NCBI GenBank assembly: GCA_963743785.1
Contig: CAVURD010000001.1
Coordinates: 124,001-188,000, forward strand
Direction of reading: 5' to 3'
Origin: Bog-473 sp963743785
Lineage (GTDB): Bacteria > Actinomycetota > Acidimicrobiia > Acidimicrobiales > RAAP-2
Length of the DNA: 64,000 nucleotides
Positions 1 through 7,884 of this stretch are shown in pieces. Positions within the stretch are counted from its first letter, which is position 1. Each line of letters starts with the position of its first letter. The notes under the pieces are model-generated. The model had not been told where the DNA came from and searched no databases. It was given only the letters and a program-made list of their open reading frames with translations. Made by a program: the position numbers and the translations under genes.

Positions 1-6
1 GATCTG

Positions 7-405
7 ATGGCGACCGCTTCTGACCTGGCGCTGCTCGACGGCGATGAGCTGGCCGGCCGTCTCGGTGAGGGCCGGCGCGAGCTGTTCAACCTGCGCTTCC
101 AACTGGCGACGGGCCAGCTGGACAATCCGGCTCGTGTCAGCCAGGTCCGGCACGAAATCGCACGGATCCTGACCGTGCTGCGCGCCCGGGAGATTCTCGA
201 GGCCGAGGGCACGTACGTGGCCGCCACGACCGAGGAGCGCGAGGGCGCCCTGGCCAAGCTGGCGGCGGAGGATGCCGCCGTGGCCGAGCATGCCGCCGCC
301 CGGGCCGCCGAAGCCGAGGCGGTGCACGATCTCGAGCACGTCGCCGTCGACGATGACGGATTGGACGTCGATGACGAATTCGAAGAGGAAGAGGAAGAGG
401 CCTGA
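7..405 (+). CDS. rpmC: 50S ribosomal protein L29, with long acidic C-terminal tail
   Basis: Residues 8-65 match the two-helix L29 fold (ELAGRLGEGRRELFNLRFQLATG, shown here only as the region following residue 13). L29 binds 23S rRNA beside the peptide exit tunnel. At 132 aa it is about twice the usual length. The excess is an Ala/Glu-rich helix-like stretch and an acidic end (DDEFEEEEEEA, last 11 residues). The ATG overlaps a TGA at 5-7, almost certainly the stop of rplP, which lies outside the window. The gene overlaps rpsQ by one base. The core assignment is firm; a function for the tail is unknown. Confidence 0.93.
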   Translation: MATASDLALLDGDELAGRLGEGRRELFNLRFQLATGQLDNPARVSQVRHEIARILTVLRAREILEAEGTYVAATTEEREGALAKLAAEDAAVAEHAAARAAEAEAVHDLEHVAVDDDGLDVDDEFEEEEEEA

Positions 406-821
406 TGGCCGACGAGACCGAAGAGACGACAGAAGTGCCCGAAGCAGCAGCCGAGGATGTGGCCGTGCCCGCCGGGAAGGCCGACGTCACGCCGGCTCCC
501 GAGCCCGCCACGGTGGCCGCGGCCGCGCCCGCCGCCAAGCCCACCGCCGGACCGGCCGACGACGAGGGGCGACCCAACCGCCGCAAGGTACGCGAGGGCG
601 TCGTGGTGTCCGATGCCATGCAGTCCACCCTCGTCGTGGCCGTGGTGGAGCGGGTCCGTCACCCCCGCTACGGCAAGACGGTGCAGCGGACCAAGAAGCT
701 CTACGTGCACGACGCCGAGGACAGCGCCAAGGTCGGCGATCGGGTTCGGGTCCAAGAGACCCGCCCGCTGTCCAAGCTGAAGCGCTGGCGCCTGACCGAA
801 GTGGTGGAGCGGGCCCGATGA
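405..821 (+). CDS. rpsQ: 30S ribosomal protein S17, with N-terminal extension
   Basis: S17 is a primary 16S rRNA-binding OB-fold protein. The core runs from about residue 58 (RRKVREGVVVSDAM) to the end and includes RHPRYGKTVQRTKK and ETRPLSKLKRWRL. The first ~57 residues are an acidic then Ala/Pro-rich low-complexity tail. Mycobacterial S17 is also known to carry an N-terminal tail, so this is probably a lineage feature. The ATG at 405 overlaps the rpmC stop and the TGA overlaps the rplN ATG, so translation is coupled. No internal start at the core boundary looks better. Confidence 0.94.
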   Translation: MADETEETTEVPEAAAEDVAVPAGKADVTPAPEPATVAAAAPAAKPTAGPADDEGRPNRRKVREGVVVSDAMQSTLVVAVVERVRHPRYGKTVQRTKKLYVHDAEDSAKVGDRVRVQETRPLSKLKRWRLTEVVERAR

Positions 822-1186
822 TTCAGCAGGAGTCGCGGCTGCGGGTGGCCGACAATTCCGGCGCGCGCGAGGTGCTGTGCATCCGCGTGCTCGGAGGGTC
901 GCGCCGTCGCTACGCCAGTATCGGGGATGTCTTCGTGGCCACGGTCAAGGACGCCATCCCGGGTGCAGCCGTGAAGAAGGGCGATGTCGTGAGGTGCGTG
1001 GTGGTGCGCACCAAGAAGGAGAAGCGTCGCCCCGACGGCAGCTATATCCGCTTCGACGAGAACGCGGCGGTGCTGATCAACGACCAGCAGCAACCGCGAG
1101 GCACACGCATCTTCGGCCCGGTGGGCCGTGAGTTGCGTGACAAGAGGTTCATGAGAATCGTGTCGTTGGCTCCGGAGGTGTTGTGA
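818..1186 (+). CDS. rplN: 50S ribosomal protein L14
   Basis: At 122 aa it has normal length and matches L14 throughout: MIQQESRLRVADNSGA at the start, GGSRRRYASIGD, and ARIFGPVGREL-like TRIFGPVGREL near the end. L14 binds 23S rRNA and forms intersubunit bridges. The start is the ATG inside an ATGA overlap with rpsQ. A much longer reading frame extends upstream through rpsQ but is only the open alternative frame. The stop overlaps the rplX ATG by one base. Confidence 0.97.
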   Translation: MIQQESRLRVADNSGAREVLCIRVLGGSRRRYASIGDVFVATVKDAIPGAAVKKGDVVRCVVVRTKKEKRRPDGSYIRFDENAAVLINDQQQPRGTRIFGPVGRELRDKRFMRIVSLAPEVL

Positions 1187-1494
1187 TGCGGATCCACAAG
1201 GGTGACCAGGTGATCGTGCGGTCGGGCAAGGACAAGGGCAAGAAGGCCGAAGTCATCCGGGCCTTCCCGGCCGAGGGGCGGGTGATCCTCGAGGGGGTCA
1301 ACGTGGCCAAGCGTCACGCCAAGCCGACCCGGGCCACCCAGCAAGGTGGCGTCATCGACAAGTTCATGCCGGTGCAGGTCTCGACCGTGGCCCTGCTCTG
1401 CAAGAGCTGCGACAAGCCGACCCGTGTGGGCATGAAGATCGACAAGAACGGGAACAAGGTGCGGGTCTGCCGCAAGTGCGGGGCCGAGCTGTGA
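1186..1494 (+). CDS. rplX: 50S ribosomal protein L24, zinc-ribbon form
   Basis: The KOW motif occupies residues 1-40 (MRIHKGDQVIVRSGKDKGKK) and the product is 102 aa. L24 initiates large-subunit assembly. Two CxxC pairs in the C-terminal third (Cys72, 75, 95, 98) form a likely zinc ribbon, a feature of some bacterial L24 proteins. I chose the ATG at 1186 because it gives the conserved MRIHKGD start; a GTG at 1183 is in frame directly before it. The rplE GTG overlaps the stop. Confidence 0.96.
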   Translation: MRIHKGDQVIVRSGKDKGKKAEVIRAFPAEGRVILEGVNVAKRHAKPTRATQQGGVIDKFMPVQVSTVALLCKSCDKPTRVGMKIDKNGNKVRVCRKCGAEL

Positions 1495-2099
1495 CCGATA
1501 CCGGCACCACCACCACCGCCACCGCACGCACCGCCACCGGCGCCCCGGCCCGGCCGAGGCTCTTCGAGCGCTACCTGGCCGAGATCCGCCCGCGCCTCCA
1601 GGAGGAACTGGGACTGGGCAACATCATGGAGGTCCCCCGGCTCGAGAAGATCGTCATCAACATGGGCGTGGGCCGGGCCACCCAGCAGGCTTCCCTGATC
1701 GAAGGGGCGCAGCGCGACCTGGAGATCATCACCGGGCAGAAACCGATCGTGACCCGGGCCAAGCAGTCCATCGCCGGCTTCAAGCTCCGCGAGGGGCAGG
1801 CCATCGGGGCCAAGGTCACCCTGCGGGGCGATCGGGCCTGGGAGTTCTTCGATCGCCTGCTCAGCCTGGCCATTCCCCGCATCCGTGACTTCCGTGGCCT
1901 GTCACCGCGTTCATTCGACGGCAAGGGCAACTACACCTTCGGGGTCACCGAGCAGTTGATCTTCCCGGAGATCGACTACGACAAGATCGACTCGGTCCGG
2001 GGCATGGACATCACGATCGTCACCACCGCACGCAACAACGAGGAAGGGCGAGCGCTCCTAGCGGCGTTCGGCTTCCCGTTCCGACAGGAGACTCGATAA
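1491..2099 (+). CDS. rplE: 50S ribosomal protein L5
   Basis: The 202-aa product matches L5, which binds 5S rRNA and the P-site tRNA in the central protuberance. Recognisable blocks are RLEKIVINMGVG, ITGQKPIVTRAKQSIAGFKLR, RIRDFRGLSPRSFDGKGNY and GFPFR at the end. The chosen GTG at 1491 sits in a GTGA overlap with the rplX stop. An in-frame ATG at 1476 lies inside rplX and is less likely. The first 24 residues are a Thr/Ala-rich tail (TGTTTTATARTATG) absent from typical L5. Confidence 0.95.
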   Translation: MTDTGTTTTATARTATGAPARPRLFERYLAEIRPRLQEELGLGNIMEVPRLEKIVINMGVGRATQQASLIEGAQRDLEIITGQKPIVTRAKQSIAGFKLREGQAIGAKVTLRGDRAWEFFDRLLSLAIPRIRDFRGLSPRSFDGKGNYTFGVTEQLIFPEIDYDKIDSVRGMDITIVTTARNNEEGRALLAAFGFPFRQETR

Positions 2100-2104
2100 G
2101 CATC

Positions 2105-2290
2105 ATGGCGAAGAAAGCACTGATTGAGAAGCAACAGCGCACACCCAAATTCAAGGTGCGCGGGTACACCCGCTGCCAGCGATGTGGCCGGCCGAAGGCC
2201 GTGTACAAGAAATTCGGGCTCTGCCGTATCTGCCTGCGCGTGATGGTGCACGCGGGCGAGATTCCCGGCGTGACCAAGGCGAGTTGGTAG
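2105..2290 (+). CDS. rpsN: 30S ribosomal protein S14, zinc type (S14Z)
   Basis: A 61-aa product with Cys24, Cys27, Cys40 and Cys43 as two CxxC knuckles (CQRC, CRIC) is the short zinc-binding S14 form found in the spc operon of Gram-positive bacteria. It assembles late into the 30S head. The gene starts five bases after rplE. Length and all four ligands are normal. Zinc-independent S14 paralogues would be about 100 aa, and none is present here. Confidence 0.97.
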   Translation: MAKKALIEKQQRTPKFKVRGYTRCQRCGRPKAVYKKFGLCRICLRVMVHAGEIPGVTKASW

Positions 2291-2297
2291 GCCGCCC

Positions 2298-2703
2298 ATG
2301 ACCATGACTGATCCCATCGCGGACATGCTGACGCGTATCCGCAACGCCAATTCCGCCATGTTCGACACGGTGAAGATGCCGGGCTCGAAGCTGAAGGAGT
2401 CCCTGGCCTCCATCCTCGAGCGTGAGGGTTTCATCGCGGGCTACCACATGGAGCCCAACTCAGGAGAAGCCGGGCACCACGCTGGAGATCTCCCTCAAGT
2501 ACTCGGCCGACCGGACCCGCACCATCGCCGGCATCAAGCGGATCTCCAAGCCCGGCCTGCGTATCTACGCCCGGGCCGACGGCATCCCACGGGTCCTGGG
2601 CGGGATGGGCGTGGCCGTGGTCTCGACCAGCCACGGGTTGATGACCGATCGTGAAGCTCGCAAGCGCCACCTCGGTGGCGAGGTGCTCTGCCATGTCTGG
2701 TAG
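2298..2703 (+). CDS. rpsH: 30S ribosomal protein S8, interrupted by an apparent frameshift
   Basis: The first part, in the frame of the ATG at 2298, reads MTMTDPIADMLTRIRNANSA and ends usefully at HMEPN. The second part, one frame on, reads QEKPGTTLEISLKYS through ISKPGLRIYARADGIPRVLGG to GGEVLCHVW, a complete S8 C-terminus. Removing one base near 2460 (between an AAC and a CAG codon) restores a continuous 134-aa S8. S8 is essential for 30S assembly and nothing else is damaged, so an inserted-base sequencing error is much likelier than a pseudogene. Confidence 0.9.
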
Positions 2704-2733
2704 GCCCACGACCGTGACGCGGGGTGATGGCTG

Positions 2734-3273
2734 ATGTCGCGCATCGGGCGCTCGCCCATCTCGGTCCCGGCCAACGTCACCGTCACCCTCGAGGGCGAGA
2801 AGGTGAGCGTCAAGGGACCCCAAGGCACGCTGGAGCGTTCCTTGCCGACCGGCATCACCGTGGCCCAGGAAGGCGACGTGCTGGTGGTCAGCCGACCCGA
2901 TGACGAGCGACGGCACCGCGCCCTGCACGGCCTGTCCCGGTCGTTGGTGGCCAACATGGTGACCGGGGTGACGGACGGGTACTCCAAGGAACTCGAGATC
3001 GTCGGCGTCGGGTACCGCTGCACGGCCCGGGGCCCGGGCGCGCTGGAGCTGGCTCTGGGGTTCTCGCACCCCGTCTTCGTCGACGCCCCCGAGGGCATCA
3101 CCTTCGAGGTCCCCGTGCCCACCCGCATCATCGTCAAGGGCACCGACAAGGAAAAGGTGGGCCAGGTGGCCGCCGACATCCGCAAACTCCGCAAACCCGA
3201 GCCCTACAAGGGCAAGGGCGTGCGCTACGCCGGCGAGCGGGTCGTCCGCAAGGCCGGAAAGGCAGCGAAGTAA
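2734..3273 (+). CDS. rplF: 50S ribosomal protein L6
   Basis: The 179-aa product has the paired L6 domains. It starts MSRIGRSPISVPANVTVTLE and contains VKGPQGTL, IVGVGYRCTARG and the terminal signature EPYKGKGVRYAGE. L6 lies near the sarcin-ricin loop of 23S rRNA. The ATG at 2734 is 30 bases after rpsH. The final TAA overlaps the rplR ATG by one base. Length and domain content are normal. Confidence 0.97.
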   Translation: MSRIGRSPISVPANVTVTLEGEKVSVKGPQGTLERSLPTGITVAQEGDVLVVSRPDDERRHRALHGLSRSLVANMVTGVTDGYSKELEIVGVGYRCTARGPGALELALGFSHPVFVDAPEGITFEVPVPTRIIVKGTDKEKVGQVAADIRKLRKPEPYKGKGVRYAGERVVRKAGKAAK

Positions 3274-3647
3274 TGGCACCTCTCCACGATCGAACCCGCC
3301 TCCGGGCCCGGCGTCACACCCGGGTCCGGGCCAAGGTCACCGGGACGGCCGACGTGCCGCGCCTGGCCGTCCACCGGTCCAACCGGCACATCTCGGCCCA
3401 GGTCATTGACGACACCACCGGGCGGACCCTGGCCGCCGCCTCGTCGGTGGAGCCGGAGCAGCGCGCGTCATTGGGGCGCAGTGGCGGCGGTAACGTGACC
3501 GGCGCCGCCGCGGTGGGCCGCCTCCTGGGTACACGGGCCAAAGCGGCCGGCATCACCAAAGTGGTCTTTGACCGTGGTGGCTTCGTCTACCACGGGCGTG
3601 TCGCCGTCCTGGCCGACGCGGCACGGGCCGAGGGACTGGAGTTCTGA
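3273..3647 (+). CDS. rplR: 50S ribosomal protein L18
   Basis: The 124-aa product fits L18, which docks 5S rRNA on the large subunit. An Arg-rich start (RLRARRHTRVRAKVTGT) is followed by PRLAVHRSNRHISAQVIDD, GRLLGTRAKAAGITKVVFDRGG and YHGRVAVLADAARAEGLEF, all standard L18 blocks. The ATG shares its A with the rplF stop codon and rpsE follows after two bases. Confidence 0.97.
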   Translation: MAPLHDRTRLRARRHTRVRAKVTGTADVPRLAVHRSNRHISAQVIDDTTGRTLAAASSVEPEQRASLGRSGGGNVTGAAAVGRLLGTRAKAAGITKVVFDRGGFVYHGRVAVLADAARAEGLEF

Positions 3648-3649
3648 GC

Positions 3650-4201
3650 GTGGTCGACACACAGTACGAAGAGCGCACCATCAAGGTGAACCGGGTGGCC
3701 AAGGTGGTCAAGGGTGGCCGTCGGTTCTCCTTTGCCGCCCTCATGGTCGTCGGCGACGGCAACGGCAAGGTCGGCCTGGGCTACGGCAAGGCCAAGGAAG
3801 CCGGCCTGGCCGTGCAAAAGGGCATCGAAGAGGCGCGCAAGAACCTCTTTGAGGTCCCGCTGGCCGGGAACACCATTGTGCACCCGGTGATCGGCGAGAG
3901 CGGTGCCGGGCGCGTCATGCTCAAGCCGGCCGCACCCGGGACCGGGGTCATCGCCGGCGGCGCCGCCCGGGCCATCCTCGAGATGGCCGGCATCCGCGAC
4001 ATTCTGGCCAAGTCCCTGGGCTCGTCCAACGGGATCAACGTGGCCCACGCCACCATCGCCGGCCTCAAGGCGCTGCGCCGTCCCGACGAGGTGGCCGCCC
4101 TGCGGGGCAAGCAGGCCGACGAAGTGACGCCGGCCGGCGTGCTGCGTGCCTACCGGGAGCGCCGGCGTGAGACGGACCTGTTCGCCGGGGAGGCCCGCTG
4201 A
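3650..4201 (+). CDS. rpsE: 30S ribosomal protein S5
   Basis: This 183-aa protein matches S5, a decoding-fidelity protein at the mRNA entry channel. The double-stranded RNA-binding-like N-domain includes RVAKVVKGGRRFSFAALMVV and GDGNGKVGLGYGKAKE. The C-domain includes APGTGVIAGGAARAILEMAG and SSNGINVAHATIAGL. The GTG at 3650 is the only start that yields the normal N-terminus. rpmD begins two bases after the stop. Confidence 0.97.
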   Translation: MVDTQYEERTIKVNRVAKVVKGGRRFSFAALMVVGDGNGKVGLGYGKAKEAGLAVQKGIEEARKNLFEVPLAGNTIVHPVIGESGAGRVMLKPAAPGTGVIAGGAARAILEMAGIRDILAKSLGSSNGINVAHATIAGLKALRRPDEVAALRGKQADEVTPAGVLRAYRERRRETDLFAGEAR

Positions 4202-4203
4202 CC

Positions 4204-4462
4204 ATGGCGGCCCAGGCGGCGAAGACCGCAACCAAGACGCGCACCGAAGACGGCAACCAAAGGCGCCCCGAAAGATGACGCGCGCCTGGTCGTGACCCAG
4301 ATCCGTTCGGCCATCGGGAGCAAGCCCAAGCACCGCGGCACGCTGCGGGCGCTCGGCCTGCGCGGGATCGGGCAGTCCAACAACCTCCCCGATCGGCCGG
4401 AGATCCGCGGCATGGTGGCGCGCGTCCCGCATCTGATCGAGGTCGAGGAGGTGCCGGCATGA
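4204..4462 (+). CDS. rpmD: 50S ribosomal protein L30, interrupted by an apparent frameshift
   Basis: From the ATG at 4204 the frame reads a Lys/Thr/Ala-rich tail (AAQAAKTATKTRT) and hits a stop after 24 codons. One frame on, a clear L30 follows: LVVTQIRSAIGSKPKHRG, TLRALGLRGIGQSN, IRGMVARVPHLIEVEEV. Deleting one base near 4240 joins tail and core into about 85 aa. An alternative is a GTG start at 4292, but that would cut the first L30 strand. The stop overlaps the rplO ATG. L30 is non-essential in some bacteria, so a real mutation is not excluded, but the shared pattern with other frameshifts favours sequence error. Confidence 0.85.
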
Positions 4463-4947
4463 AGCTCCACGATCTGACGCCGCCCAAGGGTGCCACCAAG
4501 GCCAAGCAGCGCGTCGGCCGCGGCACCGGGGGCAAGGGCCACAAGACGGCCGGCCGGGGCATGAAGGGCCAGCGGGCCCGCAACACCGTGCCGGTCGGCT
4601 TCGAGGGCGGCCAACTTCCCCTCATGCAGCGCATTCCCAAGCTGAAGGGGTTCAAGAACCCCTTCCGCATCGCCTACACGCCGGTCAACATCGGTGTGCT
4701 GGCCGGCCTGGACGCCGACGAGATCACCGTGCAGACGATGGTCGACGCCGGGCTGTGCCGGCCGAAGGCGCTGGTCAAGGTGCTGGGCCAGGGTTCGTTG
4801 TCCCGACCGATCCGGGTCTCGGCCCATGCCTTCTCGGCGTCGGCCGAGGCCGCAATCTCGTCCGCGGGCGGTAGCGTAGAGCGGGTGCCCCTCCCCTTCG
4901 GCCACGGGCGTCCTCCGGCATCGGGCAATGCCTTGATGAACCGGTAG
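4459..4947 (+). CDS. rplO: 50S ribosomal protein L15
   Basis: The 162-aa product starts MKLHDLTPPKGATKAKQRVG and continues through the Gly/Lys-rich rRNA-binding stretch GRGTGGKGHKTAGRGMKGQR, then FEGGQLPLMQRIPKLKGF. The C-terminal globular part (DEITVQTMVDAGL, VKVLGQGSL, ISSAGGSVE) is complete. L15 is a late assembly protein of the 50S subunit. The last 15 residues (PFGHGRPPASGNALMNR region) extend past the usual end. The start overlaps the rpmD stop (ATGA). Confidence 0.97.
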   Translation: MKLHDLTPPKGATKAKQRVGRGTGGKGHKTAGRGMKGQRARNTVPVGFEGGQLPLMQRIPKLKGFKNPFRIAYTPVNIGVLAGLDADEITVQTMVDAGLCRPKALVKVLGQGSLSRPIRVSAHAFSASAEAAISSAGGSVERVPLPFGHGRPPASGNALMNR

Positions 4948-4982
4948 TGACCGCACCCGGACGCGACTGACGAAGATCGGCC

Positions 4983-6269
4983 ATGCTCTCCCGGCTCGCC
5001 AACATCTTCAGGGTTCCCGACCTTCGCAACAAGGTCATCTTCACCCTGGCCATCATCGCCCTCTACCAGATCGGGGCCAACGTCCCCGTCCCGGGCGTGA
5101 ACTGGGGCCAGCTGCAGTCGCTCCAGAGCACGGCCTCGGCCTCGGGTGTCCTCGGGTTCCTGAACCTCTTCAGCGGCGGCGCGCTGGTGCGCCTGGCCGT
5201 CTTCGGCCTGGGCGTCATGCCCTACATCACCAGTTCCATCATCATCCAGCTGCTGTCGACCGTCATCCCGAAGTTGGAGGAGTGGCGCGACCAGGGTGCG
5301 GTGGGGCAGAAGAAGATCACCCAGACCACGCGGTACCTGACGGTGGCGCTGGCCCTCATGCAGTCCTCGGGCCTGGTCTACGCCTTCCACGGCCACGACT
5401 CCGCCCTCCTGGGCACCAGCATCGACCTCATCCCGAAGTTCAATCTGGGCCTGGCCGCCTTCATGGTCCTGTGCCTGACGGCGGGGACGGCCTTCGTCAT
5501 GTGGTTGGCCGAGCTCATCACCCAGCGCGGCATCGGGCAGGGCATGTCCATCTTGATCTTCGCCAACGTGGTGGCGGCCATCCCGACCGGCTTCAAGGCC
5601 ATTTACGAGGAGGGCGGGAAGATCAAGTTCTCGGTGATCCTGATCGTCTCCCTCGCCCTGCTGGTCACCATCGTGTTCTTCGATCAGGGCCAGCGACGAA
5701 TACCCGTGACCTTCGCCCGGCGTGTGGTGGGACGACGAATGTACGGGGGGAGCAGCACGTACATCCCCCTGAAGGTGAACCAATCGGGGGTGATCCCGAT
5801 CATCTTCGCCTCGTCGGTCCTCTACATCCCGGTCCTGTTGTCCAATGTGATCCAGTTCAACTGGTTCCAGAACTTCGTCCGCAACAGCCTGCAGCCCACC
5901 AGCTTCTTCTACATCGGGCTCTACTTCGTCCTCATCTTCATGTTCACGTTCTTCTACGTGTACGTGGCCTTCGACCCGCATCAACAGGCCGACCTCATCC
6001 GCAAACAGGGTGGGTTCGTCCCCGGCATCCGGCCCGGTCCGCCGACCGAGCGTTACTTCGCGCACATCCTGAGCCGGATCACCGTCGTGGGTGCCCTGTT
6101 CCTCGGCAGCGTGGCCGTGGTGCCCTCGGTGATCATGGCGCTCTGGCACATCAACCGGTTCCCCTTCTACGGGACGACCCTGCTGATCTCGGTGGGCGTC
6201 GCCCTCGAGACGATGCGCCAGATCGACAGCCAGCTCATGATGCGCAACTACGAAGGCTTCCTCAAGTAG
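4983..6269 (+). CDS. secY: Preprotein translocase subunit SecY
   Basis: This 428-aa integral membrane protein has ten hydrophobic segments and SecY hallmarks. They include the start LANIFRVPDLRNKVIFTLAI, the plug region with ASASGVLGFLNLFSGGAL, GVMPYITSSIIIQLL, the cytosolic loop QGQRRIPVTFARRVVGRRMYGG, and GFVPGIRPGPPTERY. SecY is the central channel for secretion and membrane insertion, with SecE and SecG. It sits in its usual place between rplO and adk. The start ATG at 4983 follows a 35-base gap. Confidence 0.97.
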   Translation: MLSRLANIFRVPDLRNKVIFTLAIIALYQIGANVPVPGVNWGQLQSLQSTASASGVLGFLNLFSGGALVRLAVFGLGVMPYITSSIIIQLLSTVIPKLEEWRDQGAVGQKKITQTTRYLTVALALMQSSGLVYAFHGHDSALLGTSIDLIPKFNLGLAAFMVLCLTAGTAFVMWLAELITQRGIGQGMSILIFANVVAAIPTGFKAIYEEGGKIKFSVILIVSLALLVTIVFFDQGQRRIPVTFARRVVGRRMYGGSSTYIPLKVNQSGVIPIIFASSVLYIPVLLSNVIQFNWFQNFVRNSLQPTSFFYIGLYFVLIFMFTFFYVYVAFDPHQQADLIRKQGGFVPGIRPGPPTERYFAHILSRITVVGALFLGSVAVVPSVIMALWHINRFPFYGTTLLISVGVALETMRQIDSQLMMRNYEGFLK

Positions 6270-6275
6270 GGCCAT

Positions 6276-6956
6276 GTGATCCCCGGGGTCAGGCTCGTAG
6301 TCCTCGGCAAACAGGGGGCGGGCAAGGGAACGCAGTGCGTTCGCCTGTCGCACCACTACGTCGTGCCGCACGTCTCGACCGGTGACATGCTGCGCGGCGA
6401 GGTCAAGTCCCAGACCCCCTTCGGCGTGCGGGCCCAAAAGCTGATGGACGAGGGTGAGCTCATCCCCGACGACATGGTGATGCAGATGGTCCGGGGCCGG
6501 ATGTCCGAACGTGACACCCGCGGCCGGGGCTTCGTCCTCGACGGGTGCCCCCGCACCACCGGCCAGGCCGAAGCCCTCGACGACATCGTGTTCCCGTTCG
6601 GGATGGACCTGGTGGTCGACCTCCAGGTGCCCACCCCCCTGGTCATGAAGCGGCTGGCGTCGCGGCGGGTCTGCGTCGATTGCGGGTCCAACTACTCGAC
6701 GGCCGCCCCGCCCATGGTCAACTGGACCTGCGACGTCTGCGGCGGCGAGGTGGTCCAGCGCGAGGACGACACCGAGGAGGCGATCCAGCGCCGTCTGGAC
6801 CTCTACGAGGCCCAGACGGCGCCCCTGATCGCCTGGTACACCGAGCGCAACCTGCTGGTCACCATCAACGGGACCGGCTCGCCCGATGCGGTGACCCGCC
6901 GGGTGGTCGGGGCCATCGACGCCCAGCGGCAGAAGCGAAAGGAGGGGAAGGAGTAG
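6276..6956 (+). CDS. adk: Adenylate kinase with zinc-binding lid
   Basis: The enzyme interconverts ATP + AMP and 2 ADP. The P-loop is GKQGAGKGTQ (residues 11-20), with STGDMLR and FVLDGCPRT for AMP binding. The lid carries Cys133, 136, 152 and 155 (CVDC...CDVC), a structural zinc site typical of Gram-positive enzymes, and REDDTEEAIQRRL. At 226 aa it is a long-form Adk. An ATG at 6274 is immediately followed by a stop, so the overlapping GTG at 6276 is taken as the start. Confidence 0.95.
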   Translation: MIPGVRLVVLGKQGAGKGTQCVRLSHHYVVPHVSTGDMLRGEVKSQTPFGVRAQKLMDEGELIPDDMVMQMVRGRMSERDTRGRGFVLDGCPRTTGQAEALDDIVFPFGMDLVVDLQVPTPLVMKRLASRRVCVDCGSNYSTAAPPMVNWTCDVCGGEVVQREDDTEEAIQRRLDLYEAQTAPLIAWYTERNLLVTINGTGSPDAVTRRVVGAIDAQRQKRKEGKE

Positions 6957-6958
6957 CG

Positions 6959-7699
6959 ATGCGGCGCAACGACGGAGAACTGGACAAGATGCGCAAGGCG
7001 GGCAAGGTGGTGGCGGAGATGCACGAGGCCACCCGCGCCGCCGCCAAGCCCGGGGTGACCACGCTCGAGGTGGACGCCGTGGCCCGCGCCGTGCTCGAGC
7101 GCCGGGGCGCCACGTCGAACTTTCTCGGCTACCACGGCTTCCCGGCCGTCATCTGCACCTCGCCCAACGACATGATCGTGCACGGGATCCCCGGCTCCTA
7201 CACGCTGAAGGAGGGGGACATCCTCTCCATCGACTGCGGGGCCATCATCGAGGGCTACCACGGGGACGCCGCCTTCACCATGGGCATCGGGGAGGTCTCG
7301 GCGGAAGCCCAGAAGCTCATGGACGTGACCGAGCGCAGCCTGTGGGCCGGCATCGAGCAGCTCAAGAAGGGCAATGCCCTGCACGAGGTGGGGCGGGCCG
7401 TCCAGGCCGTGGCCGAGGCCGGCGGGTTCTCCGTGGTGCGTGAGTACGTGGGCCACGCCATCGGCACGGCCATGCACGAGCAACCCCAGGTGCCGAATTA
7501 CTGGCCCGGGAACCGGGGCCCGACGCTCAAGACGGGCATGGTCTTCGCCGTCGAGCCCATGGTCAACGCCGGCTCGGCCGGGACCCGCCAGCTCGACGAC
7601 GGCTGGAGCGTGGTCACGGCCGACGGGCGCCTCTCGGCCCACTTCGAGCACACCATCGCCGTGACCCCCGACGGCCCGGAGGTCTTCACGCTGCCCTGA
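6959..7699 (+). CDS. map: Methionine aminopeptidase, type I
   Basis: The enzyme removes N-terminal methionine from nascent proteins. In this 246-aa protein the metal ligands are all visible: Asp92 (SIDCGA), Asp103 (GDAAFT), His166 (YVGHAIG), Glu199 (VEPM) and Glu230 (HFEHT), with the substrate histidine near His75 (IVHGIP). There is no N-terminal zinc finger or SH3-binding extension. The ATG follows the adk stop by two bases, and upstream AGGGGAAGGAG provides a strong ribosome-binding site. Confidence 0.96.
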   Translation: MRRNDGELDKMRKAGKVVAEMHEATRAAAKPGVTTLEVDAVARAVLERRGATSNFLGYHGFPAVICTSPNDMIVHGIPGSYTLKEGDILSIDCGAIIEGYHGDAAFTMGIGEVSAEAQKLMDVTERSLWAGIEQLKKGNALHEVGRAVQAVAEAGGFSVVREYVGHAIGTAMHEQPQVPNYWPGNRGPTLKTGMVFAVEPMVNAGSAGTRQLDDGWSVVTADGRLSAHFEHTIAVTPDGPEVFTLP

Positions 7700-7745
7700 A
7701 TCGGGGCCCATCCCTGCTCCGGCTGGAAATCACCGCTGGTTGCGG

Positions 7746-7751
7746 TAGAAT
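7746..7751 (+). promoter_or_regulatory. Probable -10 element for the infA-rpoA unit
   Basis: TAGAAT in the 185-bp gap between map and infA closely matches the actinobacterial -10 consensus TANNNT. No good -35 hexamer is visible at 16-18 bp. A transcript starting near 7758 would have a ~127-nt leader before infA. Confidence 0.55.
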
Positions 7752-7771
7752 CATCTGCTGGCTCTGGGCCA

Positions 7772-7788
7772 GGCCCCTTTCGGGGGTC
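7772..7788 (+). other. Small hairpin in the infA leader
   Basis: GGCCCC and GGGGTC can pair around a TTTCG loop, giving a 6-bp stem (one G-T pair) about 95 nt upstream of the infA start. It could act on transcription or stability of the leader, but there is no T-tract, so it is not a standard intrinsic terminator. Confidence 0.35.
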
Positions 7789-7884
7789 TCCTGTCGCCGG
7801 GCCACATCCGAGAAACGCCGCTCCGGCCACCGCGCCGGCGGCGGGCTCGGGAGATCACCAGATGCAACGATTGAGGAGAGTCAC

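Noticed and set aside
2298..2703. rpsH and guaA as true pseudogenes
   Set aside because: Both are essential, both halves are fully conserved, and one inserted base explains each, as in unrelated genes of the window.
6274..6276. ATG at 6274 as the adk start
   Set aside because: It is followed immediately by a TGA; the overlapping GTG at 6276 is open.
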